Both the position numbers and the translations under genes were made by a program. DNA of 64,000 nt from Planctomycetaceae bacterium (GTDB taxonomy: Bacteria > Planctomycetota > Planctomycetia > Planctomycetales > Planctomycetaceae): assembly GCA_021732845.1 (NCBI GenBank), contig JAKFUF010000001.1:124001-188000 (forward strand). Reading direction: 5' to 3'. A model generated the notes under the pieces. It did not search any database. It had not been told where the DNA came from and worked only from the letters and a program-made list of their open reading frames with translations. Of the stretch, positions 57,076 to 64,000 are shown piece after piece. Each line of letters begins with the position of its first letter. Positions within the stretch are counted from its first letter, which is position 1.

Positions 57076-58131
57076 ATGTTTGTCTGGGCACGAGAGACTC
57101 GGTGGTGCAGGCTCTTTCAAGGGAGTCTGCTGCTTCTCACCCTGTTGGGTGTGGACGCCTGCACCCTCACCGCTGCCGAACCCGAACGCTTTGAGTTTGA
57201 AGAACAGCACATGGGAATGCCGTTTCGCATCGTATTATATGCGGAGTCCGCGGCCATCGCCAACGACGCGGCCAAGGCCGCCTTTTCCCGCATCGAGGCC
57301 CTCAACCTCACCCTGAGCGACTACGAACCCGAAAGCGAAGTCAACCGACTCTCGGCGACCGCCGGTACCAGCCAGAAAGTGCCGTTGAGCGACGACCTGC
57401 GCACCATTCTCCTGCAGGCCCAGGAGCTTTCGCAAAAATCCGACGGGGCTTTTGACGTCACGATCGGCCCCGCAGTCCGTCTGTGGCGGCAGGCCCGCCG
57501 CCGCAAGGTGATGCCCAAAGAGGCGGATCTCAAGGCCGCGGCGGCGCTTGTCGACTTCCGTCAGCTCCAGTTCGGCCCAGAGAACAAAACGGTCGAGATG
57601 CTGCGGAAGGGCCAACGGATTGACCTCGGCGGCATCGCCGTGGGTTATGCCGTGGACGAGGCGATGAAGATCCTCAAGACCAAGGGGGTCACGAGTGCCC
57701 TGCTGGACGGCAGTGGCGATATCGCCGTCAGCCTGCCGCCGCCGGGCGAATCCGGCTGGAAAATCGGCGTGGCTCCCAGCGAACAGGACAAAGCACCCAC
57801 CCAGTACCTGCTCCTGACCAACGCTGCCGTCACCACCTCCGGCGATGCCTTCCAGTTCGTGGAACTGGGGGGCAAGCGCTATTCGCACATTGTCGATCCG
57901 AGAACCGGACTGGGACTGACCGACCGGCTGAGTGCCACGGTCGTCGCCCCGACCTGCATCGTTGCCGACAGTTATGCCACGGCCGCCTGCATCCTGGGAT
58001 TGGAGAAAGGCTCAGCCCTGATTGATTCCGTGCCCGAGGCCGCGGTGCTGATCGTCCGCCAGACTGCAGAGGGGGTTGATGCACACCGCACACATCGCTG
58101 GGTGAAATACGTGGCTCCGGCGGCAAAGTGA
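57076..58131 (+). CDS. apbE: FAD:protein FMN transferase ApbE
   Basis: ATG 57076 gives 351 residues with a signal peptide containing a possible lipobox (LLGVDAC). ApbE attaches FMN covalently to Thr residues of partner flavoproteins in the periplasm, or acts as a flavin carrier. Visible motifs are MGMPFRIVLYA, YEPESEVNRLSA, GAFDVTIGPAVRLW, DLGGIAVGYAVDEAM, LLDGSGDIAV, and the Mg2+ region YSHIVDPRTG and ADSYATAACILG. No RNF or NQR partner lies in the window. Confidence 0.93.
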   Translation: MFVWARETRWCRLFQGSLLLLTLLGVDACTLTAAEPERFEFEEQHMGMPFRIVLYAESAAIANDAAKAAFSRIEALNLTLSDYEPESEVNRLSATAGTSQKVPLSDDLRTILLQAQELSQKSDGAFDVTIGPAVRLWRQARRRKVMPKEADLKAAAALVDFRQLQFGPENKTVEMLRKGQRIDLGGIAVGYAVDEAMKILKTKGVTSALLDGSGDIAVSLPPPGESGWKIGVAPSEQDKAPTQYLLLTNAAVTTSGDAFQFVELGGKRYSHIVDPRTGLGLTDRLSATVVAPTCIVADSYATAACILGLEKGSALIDSVPEAAVLIVRQTAEGVDAHRTHRWVKYVAPAAK

Positions 58132-58135
58132 CTGA

Positions 58136-58458
58136 TCGGCGGCGCGGACTGATCTGCGGCGCGGACTGATCTGCGGCGCGGACTGATCTGCGGCGCGGAC
58201 TGATCTGCGGCGCGGACTGATCTGCGGCGCGGACTGATCTGCGGCGCGGACTGATCTGCGGCGCGGACTGACCGGCGGCGCGGACTGACCGGCGGCGCGG
58301 ACTGACCGGCGGCGCGGACTGACCGGCGGCGCGGACTGATCGGCGGCGCGGACTGATCTGCGGCGCGGACTGACCGGCGGCGCGGACTGACCGGCGGCGC
58401 GGACTGATCGGCGGCGCGGACTGACCGGCGGCGCGGACTGACCGGCGGCGCGGGCGGA
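58136..58458. repeat. Tandem 17-bp repeat, about 19 copies
   Basis: The unit GGCGCGGACTGATCTGC is repeated about 19 times with changes confined mostly to GATCTGC, GACCGGC or GATCGGC. It starts a few bases after the apbE stop. The unit length is not a multiple of three, so each strand gives a 17-residue periodic frame (PRRRSVRAAGQSAPP type), which is not evidence of a protein. Confidence 0.93.
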
Positions 58459-59181
58459 TCGGTGGCGCATCAGTCTCGATGCAACCGGTCATGGCAATGC
58501 ATGCGTTGGCGGCACCGGCACGGATTGTGTTCTTGAAATCGCGCGACTCAGCCACATGCTCTTGGAGGCTCAAAGTCGCCCACCCTGCGTGCTGCTCGCT
58601 TATGCAGACGTGGCCGTGTCGAGAACGAGAACGCACCGACGAGCGTCTGTGGAACGCACTGCGGCAACCAGTCAAGTGACTCGACCGTACCGAGAAGCAG
58701 TCGAGCACAGCGATCAAAGCGGACTCGACGAAAGTCAACACCTCGCCCCCCATCTTCCACAGACGCGGACCAGTCTGAACTCGGTCGAGAATCAAGGCGT
58801 GGCTCATCCAGAGCACCAGCGCGATGTACGACAAAAGACCGCGGAGACTGCCAATGACACCGGCAGTCTGCGGACCCGCGACGTTCAAGCGATTTTTTGG
58901 CAGTGAGAAGTCCATACTTTGCGGCCACGCCTGCGGCAACAACAAGAACACAAAGGTGCACAGTGTCATTGTTATTCCTGTCAGAGAGTATTTCAAGTGG
59001 GAATTCTAAAATTCCGGCTAAAATAAAGCGAACATCTGTGGCAAGCTGGGCGACCCTGTCAGGGCGTCACCCGGACATCCGGACAGGGCTGGCTGGCATC
59101 GGCAGGCGGGCGGCTATAAAAGAGGTGTCGTCGAGTGTTGGCTGCTGCTGTCACATCGCTCTCAGGAATCGCGCTTTTCCC
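58459..59181. other. Stretch of 723 bases between tandem repeat and MoxR; possible decayed gene
   Basis: On the minus strand ATG 58994-58996 starts MKYSLTGITMTLCTFVFLLL, with a second hydrophobic segment RGLLSYIALVLWMSHAL, but the frame then runs into the repeat and across apbE. I do not recognise it and give it low weight. The MoxR promoter must lie near the right end. Confidence 0.3.
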
Positions 59182-60204
59182 ATGCCTGAAACCTTGAACT
59201 TCGACGACGCCAACGCTCTCCAACGCGAGGCGGACCAGTTTCGCCAGGACTTTGCCCGCGTCCGGGACGAAGTGGGAAAGGTCATTGTCGGCCAGGACCG
59301 GGTGATTGAAGCCACGCTGACAGCACTGATGTGCGGCGGCAACGTGCTGCTGGAGGGGGTGCCGGGGCTCGGGAAAACAGAACTCGTGAAGGCGCTCTCG
59401 CGGGTGCTGGATCTCGAGTTTCGCCGGATCCAGTTCACGCCGGACCTGATGCCGGCCGACATCATCGGCACGAACATCATGAGTTCCGATGAACACGGGC
59501 GGTACCAGTTTGAGTTCCGACGCGGGCCGATTTTCACCCAACTGCTGCTTGCCGACGAAATCAACCGCGCCTCGCCCAAGACGCAGTCGGCACTGTTGGA
59601 GACGATGCAGGAGGGGTCGGTCACGACGGGCGGGACCGTCTACCACCTGGTGCAGCCGTTCTTCGTGCTGGCCACGCAGAACCCGCTGGAACAGGAAGGC
59701 ACCTATCCGCTGCCTGAAGCGCAACTCGACCGCTTCATGTTCAAGGTCCAGGTGCCGTTTGTCACACGGGCCGCGCTGAACGAAGTGGTCAGCCGCACAA
59801 TTCTCAAGCAGCCCGTGACACTGGAAAAGCTGCTCGACGCCGAGCGGTTGATGCGCCTGCGGACGATTCTCGACAAGGTGATCGTGGCCGACCCGTTACG
59901 GGACTATGCCGTGCGAATGGTGTTGGCGACGCACCCCCAGTCGGAGTTTTCCAGCGAACAGGTGCGGCGATTCGTGAAGTGGGGAGCGAGCCCCCGCGCT
60001 GCTCAGGCCCTCATCCGCGCCGCCCGCGTCCGCGCCCTCAGCAGCGGCCGGGCGCATGTCTCGTACGCCGACATCCGCCACTTCTGCGCCGAGGTCCTGC
60101 AGCACCGTGTCCTCTTGAACTACGACGGGCTGGCGGAAAACACCGATGTCGCCGCGCTGGTCGAGTCGAGCGTCAAGTCGCTGCCGGAAATGGCGGCGGC
60201 GTAG
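59182..60204 (+). CDS. MoxR-family AAA+ ATPase
   Basis: The ATG at 59182 gives 340 residues, MPETLNFDDANALQREADQF. The Walker A GVPGLGKTE, Walker B LLLADEINRA, sensor ATQNPLEQEGTYPLPEAQLD and the C-terminal lid domain are visible. MoxR proteins act as chaperone-like ATPases, typically with a VWA-domain partner, in maturation of enzymes or the envelope; no DUF58/VWA gene follows here, which is unusual. Confidence 0.9.
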   Translation: MPETLNFDDANALQREADQFRQDFARVRDEVGKVIVGQDRVIEATLTALMCGGNVLLEGVPGLGKTELVKALSRVLDLEFRRIQFTPDLMPADIIGTNIMSSDEHGRYQFEFRRGPIFTQLLLADEINRASPKTQSALLETMQEGSVTTGGTVYHLVQPFFVLATQNPLEQEGTYPLPEAQLDRFMFKVQVPFVTRAALNEVVSRTILKQPVTLEKLLDAERLMRLRTILDKVIVADPLRDYAVRMVLATHPQSEFSSEQVRRFVKWGASPRAAQALIRAARVRALSSGRAHVSYADIRHFCAEVLQHRVLLNYDGLAENTDVAALVESSVKSLPEMAAA

Positions 60205-60401
60205 TGCCACACCTTACCCGATCAGTTCACCAGCCGGTCTCAATCAACTGCGACGCGACTCCACCTCGAACAGGGAGGGCGCGGTGTCGCTCTCGGTTCG
60301 CGTCGTGCGCTGGATCCCGCTAAAATCCGGGGAGAGCCACGCCACTGGGATGGTGTGGTCCCCAATTTTCAGACGATGTCGATCGAATTTCAGGCCATTC
60401 C

Positions 60402-61481
60402 ATGACTCAACGGATTCACAATTTCTCCGCCGGACCGGCGGTGCTGCCAGTCGAAGTTCTCGAAGAAGCTCGCGAAAACCTGCTGAGCCTCGGCAAGTCG
60501 GGAATCGGCATTCTGGAACACTCGCACCGCGGCAAGGCCTACATGGCCGTCCACGAAGAGGCGGAAGCGCTGGTCCGCGAACTGGGTGGCGTGCCGGCCG
60601 ACTACGATGTCTTGTTCCTGCAGGGCGGGGCATCCATGCAGTTCGGCATGGTCCCCATGAACTTTCTCCGCAAGGACCAGACGGCTGACTATCTGGTCAC
60701 CGGTGCGTGGGCGCAAAAGGCGGTCATCGAAGCGAAACTGTTCGGCAAGGTTCACATCGCCAGCAGCAGCGAAGACCGCAATTTCTGCTACATCCCGCAG
60801 AAGAGCGAGTTCAGCGCCAGCCCGGCCTACATCCACTTCACGTCGAACAACACCATCTTCGGGACGCAGTTTGCCGCGGAACCGTCGATCCCCGCTGGCC
60901 AGAAACTGATCTGCGATGCCAGCAGCGACATCTTCAGCCGGCCGATCGATGTCAGCAAATACGCCATGATTTACGCCGGGGCTCAAAAGAACCTCGGCCC
61001 CTCCGGCGTCACCCTGGCGATCTTGCGGAAGGACCTGACCGAGTCTGGTCCCAAAGACATCCCGACGATGCTCCAGTACCGCACGCAGGCGGCGGAGCAT
61101 TCGCTGTACAACACGCCGCCGACGTTTGGAATCTACATCCTGGGCTTGGTCTGCAAGTGGATCAAGAAGCAGGGCGGACTGACGGCCATCGAAAAGAACA
61201 ATCAGGAAAAGGCCGGTAAGCTCTACACATACCTGGACCAATCCAAGCTGTTCAAAGCCACGGCGGATGTCGGCAGCCGGTCGCAGATGAACGTGACGTT
61301 CGTCACCGGGGACGGTGCCAAGGATGAACTGTTCATCGCCGCCGCCAAGAAGGCGGGCCTTGATGGTCTGAAGGGGCACCGCAGCGTCGGCGGCATGCGG
61401 GCCAGCATGTACAACGCCCTGCCGCAGGCGAGCGTCGAGGCCCTGGTGCAGGTCATGCGCGACTTTGAGCAGCAGGGCTGA
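60402..61481 (+). CDS. serC: Phosphoserine aminotransferase SerC
   Basis: This 359-residue PLP enzyme converts 3-phosphohydroxypyruvate and glutamate to phosphoserine in serine biosynthesis. It starts [19 protein letters not shown]. The PLP-binding Lys is K196 in [27 protein letters not shown] at the C-terminus is typical. It is followed after six bases by an S4-domain gene. Confidence 0.96.
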   Translation: MTQRIHNFSAGPAVLPVEVLEEARENLLSLGKSGIGILEHSHRGKAYMAVHEEAEALVRELGGVPADYDVLFLQGGASMQFGMVPMNFLRKDQTADYLVTGAWAQKAVIEAKLFGKVHIASSSEDRNFCYIPQKSEFSASPAYIHFTSNNTIFGTQFAAEPSIPAGQKLICDASSDIFSRPIDVSKYAMIYAGAQKNLGPSGVTLAILRKDLTESGPKDIPTMLQYRTQAAEHSLYNTPPTFGIYILGLVCKWIKKQGGLTAIEKNNQEKAGKLYTYLDQSKLFKATADVGSRSQMNVTFVTGDGAKDELFIAAAKKAGLDGLKGHRSVGGMRASMYNALPQASVEALVQVMRDFEQQG

Positions 61482-61487
61482 CCCGCA

Positions 61488-61733
61488 ATGTCTGACGACT
61501 CTTCAACCCCTGAAGAAGAAACCATCCGACTGGACCAGTTCCTGAAACTCCAGGGCGTGGCTGGAACGGGCGGACAGGCAAAATTCCTGATCCAGGCGGG
61601 CGAAGTGCGCGTCAACGGCGCGGTGGAAACCCGCCGCCGCCGCACGCTGCACCTTGGGGATGTGGTGGAATTCGAAGACGTGCGGCTGGTGGTGGAATCG
61701 GACGCGGATGATGAACCGCAGATCGGTGAATGA
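61488..61733 (+). CDS. S4-domain RNA-binding protein (YbcJ-like)
   Basis: 81 residues: TIRLDQFLKLQGVAGTGGQA, KFLIQAGEVRVNGAVETRRR, TLHLGDVVEF. This is one complete S4 domain, which binds structured RNA in the cytosol, perhaps rRNA. It lies six bases after serC and probably shares its transcript. Confidence 0.88.
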   Translation: MSDDSSTPEEETIRLDQFLKLQGVAGTGGQAKFLIQAGEVRVNGAVETRRRRTLHLGDVVEFEDVRLVVESDADDEPQIGE

Positions 61734-61818
61734 TCGAAGCAAGTAAATCGTTTGCATGATGAATCTGGCAAGGCGAGTCAGCCGCCGCCGCACCAATTGA
61801 TTCATTGGTACCTGCATC

Positions 61819-62064
61819 ATGATGGAAGACATGACCGTCGAAGAAGTTGGTCGCCGGGTCCGCTTGGCATTCATTCAGGCAGCGAGAGAAGCGATCGCAC
61901 TCGCAGAGGCGACAAACACCCTGGTAATCGCCAGGGGGAGCGAAGATTCTTCGGAGTTCGTGACTGGAATAAGTGTTGAGGCGGCCAAGGCCTTGCTAGC
62001 GGAAGTCAGCGACTTTGCACCTCAGGACGAGGGCTTGATCGACGGTCTTGAAGCAAGCGAATGA
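61819..62064 (+). CDS. Small hypothetical protein
   Basis: 81 residues, MMEDMTVEEVGRRVRLAFIQ to IDGLEASE. It is acidic and helical, with no recognised family. It starts 85 bases after the S4 gene in the same direction. The Ala/Glu-rich sequence and intact frame make it plausible. Confidence 0.5.
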   Translation: MMEDMTVEEVGRRVRLAFIQAAREAIALAEATNTLVIARGSEDSSEFVTGISVEAAKALLAEVSDFAPQDEGLIDGLEASE

Positions 62065-62166
62065 AGGTCGCCCAGGAACAGGCTGCGATGCCAATTTTGC
62101 GGCACCGGTCGCCAACCCCCTCTTATGACGCTCTTCGTTGAATCCACGGGCCTCAGAAAACGCGCC

Positions 62167-63174
62167 ATGATTCAATCTTCTAAGCTGCTCATGCTCGGAA
62201 TTGCGGTCACCTTGACAATCGGGGCACTGACAATTGCCGCGCCGGAGAAGCAGGTCACGGAAAAGGTCGTCCTCCCCGAAGCCCTCCTCATCTATTACGG
62301 CTACCCCTCCTTGATCAATGGCGCGAACGGCGATGTGTCGACTGCCACCAAAACCTTCGCTCGGTACAGCCATGTCGTACTCGGCTCGGGCCTTGAATTC
62401 GCAAAGCATGAGGACCGCGCCAAGACAGAAGCGATCGTCAAGGCGGCCGATAAGTCTGGCACCGTGTTCTACGGCTACGTCGATCTCGGTGTTTCCACGA
62501 CCAACTATCCACTGGACGAAATTAAGACTCGGGCGGAGGGTTGGAAGGCGCTGGGGGTGAAGGGGATTCTGCTGGATGAGTTTGGCTATGACTACAAAGT
62601 CAGCAGGCAACGGCAGAACGCGGCGGTGGATATTGTGCATGCACTGGGGTTGGTGGTCATTGCCAATGCGTGGAAGGCCGAGGATGCGTTTGAGCCGCAT
62701 GAGGGGTTGGCGACGACATTAAATAAGGATGATATTTTTCTGTGGGAAAGCTACCGCGTCATGGAGGACAAGCCGGTTTCCGTGGCTGACTGGCGAAGTA
62801 AGGCGGAAATAGTGGCCCGATTGCGGAAGACTTTCCCCTTTCGCGTTTTCTCGGTAACCACCTCCATCAAGCCTGAGTCGATCACGCTGTTTCCGCATGT
62901 GTGGTGGAGCGCGGTCATCGACCAGCATGAGGCCACCGGGTGGGGGGCGTATATTTATGGAGCCCCGGACAGCAAGGCTCCGGCTCCGGTCGTTCCCATG
63001 CTCCCGCCGGGGGGCATCGGCGAACGGTTTGCCTCGGCGATTGTGGACTCCGCCGACGAGGCTATCGTCCTGCGCCGGACTGACCGCGGAGAGATCCACG
63101 TTGATGCCAGCCGGGGCACGGCGACCTACACACTGTTTCGTGGAAGTCGCTTTTCAACAGGAGACCAGCCCTAG
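62167..63174 (+). CDS. Secreted TIM-barrel-like protein (glycoside-hydrolase-like)
   Basis: ATG 62167 gives 335 residues with a signal peptide (LLMLGIAVTLTIGALTIAAP). The body has barrel-like motifs: YSHVVLGSGLEFAKHEDRAK, TVFYGYVDLGVSTTNYPLDE, GVKGILLDEFGYDY and LVVIANAWKAEDAF. The LLDEFGYD segment resembles catalytic strands of GH114-type or spherulin-associated barrels, but I cannot assign a family. It is probably exported and acts on a polysaccharide; confidence in function is low. Confidence 0.6.
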   Translation: MIQSSKLLMLGIAVTLTIGALTIAAPEKQVTEKVVLPEALLIYYGYPSLINGANGDVSTATKTFARYSHVVLGSGLEFAKHEDRAKTEAIVKAADKSGTVFYGYVDLGVSTTNYPLDEIKTRAEGWKALGVKGILLDEFGYDYKVSRQRQNAAVDIVHALGLVVIANAWKAEDAFEPHEGLATTLNKDDIFLWESYRVMEDKPVSVADWRSKAEIVARLRKTFPFRVFSVTTSIKPESITLFPHVWWSAVIDQHEATGWGAYIYGAPDSKAPAPVVPMLPPGGIGERFASAIVDSADEAIVLRRTDRGEIHVDASRGTATYTLFRGSRFSTGDQP

Positions 63175-63235
63175 GTCACGATAACAGTTGACATACCATC
63201 GGTGCCTGGATCCTCGTTTGCTGCGAGACTGAAAA

Positions 63236-64000
63236 ATGATTGTAGACTTAGTGAAGTACAAAGGGCACAGTTGTTTTAGAAATGACTGGGCAGGCTTTGA
63301 TGCGATCAGGCAAGTCAATCTCATCATCGGCCGCAACAATACGGGCAAGTCGCATATGATAGATTTTGTGAGAGTGCTTTGTGGTGACCAGATTTACACG
63401 CAGAAATGGCAGGCTTACTGCGCTGGAATTCTAGATGAACTGAGTTTGAGGGATGCGTTTCCTGAAAATCGATCCGGGGGCCACCTTGGTTCTAGCCACT
63501 GGAGTGAGCACGGGGCCAGGTTCGTCAATCGACGAATTGAGTGGCAGGTCAGTGAGAATTTGAAGGTGTTAAACCTCGTGTTTCCCGATGAACTCCGCGT
63601 AGTTCGTCAGGAAACTCAACTAGCCGTGGAAACTCGGCTTTTGGACCTGGCAAGGCACGCGCAATCACCACTCAGAGGTCGTCGATTTCGGCACCTCTTG
63701 GCAGACCGCGACATTCGGAGGGAACGAGCAGTCAACGAGCTTCAACTGAACGAAGATGGAAGCGGAGCGACAAATATTGTTCGACGGTATCTTACTAGTT
63801 CAACCTATCCCCATGATGTCATCAATGTCGAATTACGCACCGCACTTAATGAAATCTACCGGTCTGACGGTAGTTTTACAGAAATCGAAACAAAGGTTCA
63901 CGACAGCAATACAGACAATTACTGGGAAATATTCCTGGCGGAAGAACCAAAAGGCCTAGTGTCCCTCAGTCGCTCAGGCAGTGGATTGAAAACGGTGATT
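63236..64000 (+). CDS. OLD/RecF-like AAA ATPase, N-terminal part, cut by window edge
   Basis: The frame from ATG 63236 (MIVDLVKYKGHSCFRNDWAG) runs to the window end without a stop, 255 residues. Walker A is GRNNTGKSHMI near residue 33-42, preceded by a RecF-type VNLIIGRNN strand. The visible C-terminal end reads VSLSRSGSGLKTVI, close to the ABC/SMC signature before Walker B. This is typical of OLD-family ATPases, whose C-terminal TOPRIM part would lie outside. Several such genes (Gabija GajA and retron or PARIS partners) are antiphage. Its AT-richer codon use differs from the neighbours, suggesting transfer. Confidence 0.75.
   Translation, partial: MIVDLVKYKGHSCFRNDWAGFDAIRQVNLIIGRNNTGKSHMIDFVRVLCGDQIYTQKWQAYCAGILDELSLRDAFPENRSGGHLGSSHWSEHGARFVNRRIEWQVSENLKVLNLVFPDELRVVRQETQLAVETRLLDLARHAQSPLRGRRFRHLLADRDIRRERAVNELQLNEDGSGATNIVRRYLTSSTYPHDVINVELRTALNEIYRSDGSFTEIETKVHDSNTDNYWEIFLAEEPKGLVSLSRSGSGLKTVI

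Noticed and set aside
58136-58458. Possible CRISPR array
   Set aside because: Units are directly adjacent with no spacers and no cas genes are present.
57830-58996. 388-residue minus-strand frame with Ser/Arg/Pro repeats
   Set aside because: Periodic part comes from the 17-bp tandem repeat and the end lies antisense to apbE; only the first ~100 codons could be coding.

Overview
The window looks like a chromosomal segment of a GC-rich planctomycete. This is inferred from gene style: a Ser/Thr kinase with zinc ribbon and many membrane segments, a large proline-rich DUF11-type secreted protein, SUMF1-domain and MoxR genes, oversized CusA-type pumps and poor Shine-Dalgarno sites. No 16S gene or other taxonomic marker is present, so the assignment is an inference.

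Region 1 (1-23153) is a copper/heavy-metal resistance cluster. It starts inside the C-terminus of a metal-binding protein. It then encodes a double-module RND adaptor with a CzcA-like pump, a cytosolic Csp-like copper-storage protein (minus strand), a P1B-type copper ATPase with YHS and two CPMHP domains, and a sialidase-fold exported protein. A minus-strand run follows (two TolC-like lipoproteins and a Tat-exported multicopper oxidase), then a small Cys-rich secreted protein and a second adaptor/CusA pair. Together these genes could take copper from cytosol and periplasm to the outside, store it, and oxidise it.

Region 2 (about 23.85-48.52 kb) is an accessory island ending at a tRNA-Ser(CGA). 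It contains an orphan N6-adenine methylase with decayed small genes. Next is a predicted ubiquitin-like conflict system: a membrane protein, a ComEC-like metallo-beta-lactamase-fold protein and an E2-E1-JAB triple fusion. A divergent HTH plus ImmA/IrrE pair lies beside it, with a palindromic operator over the operon promoter. Further on are a deletion scar joining the first 20 codons of an hsdM gene to an integrase fragment, a frameshifted IS4-type transposase, and a complete recombinase-in-trio (RIT) element bounded by exact 28-bp inverted repeats. A kinase / FHA-ABC transporter operon, two unknown genes, and an excisionase-like plus integrase pair complete the region. The kinase operon may be ancestral chromosome rather than cargo.

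Region 3 (48.6-63.2 kb) is mostly ordinary planctomycete chromosome: a transposase remnant, a DUF11-type secreted protein, a TAXI-type binding protein, an S9 peptidase, a small membrane protein, a SUMF1-domain protein, ApbE, a 19-copy 17-bp tandem repeat, MoxR, SerC, an S4 protein, a small unknown protein and a TIM-barrel-like secreted protein. The right edge cuts an OLD/RecF-like AAA ATPase (63236 onward), which may begin another defence locus.

The most interesting locus is 26194-31971. Its components match a known but poorly characterised class of bacterial E1/E2/JAB operons, while the membrane partner, the absence of a visible nucleotidyltransferase or ubiquitin-like gene, and the HTH-peptidase switch make it distinctive.
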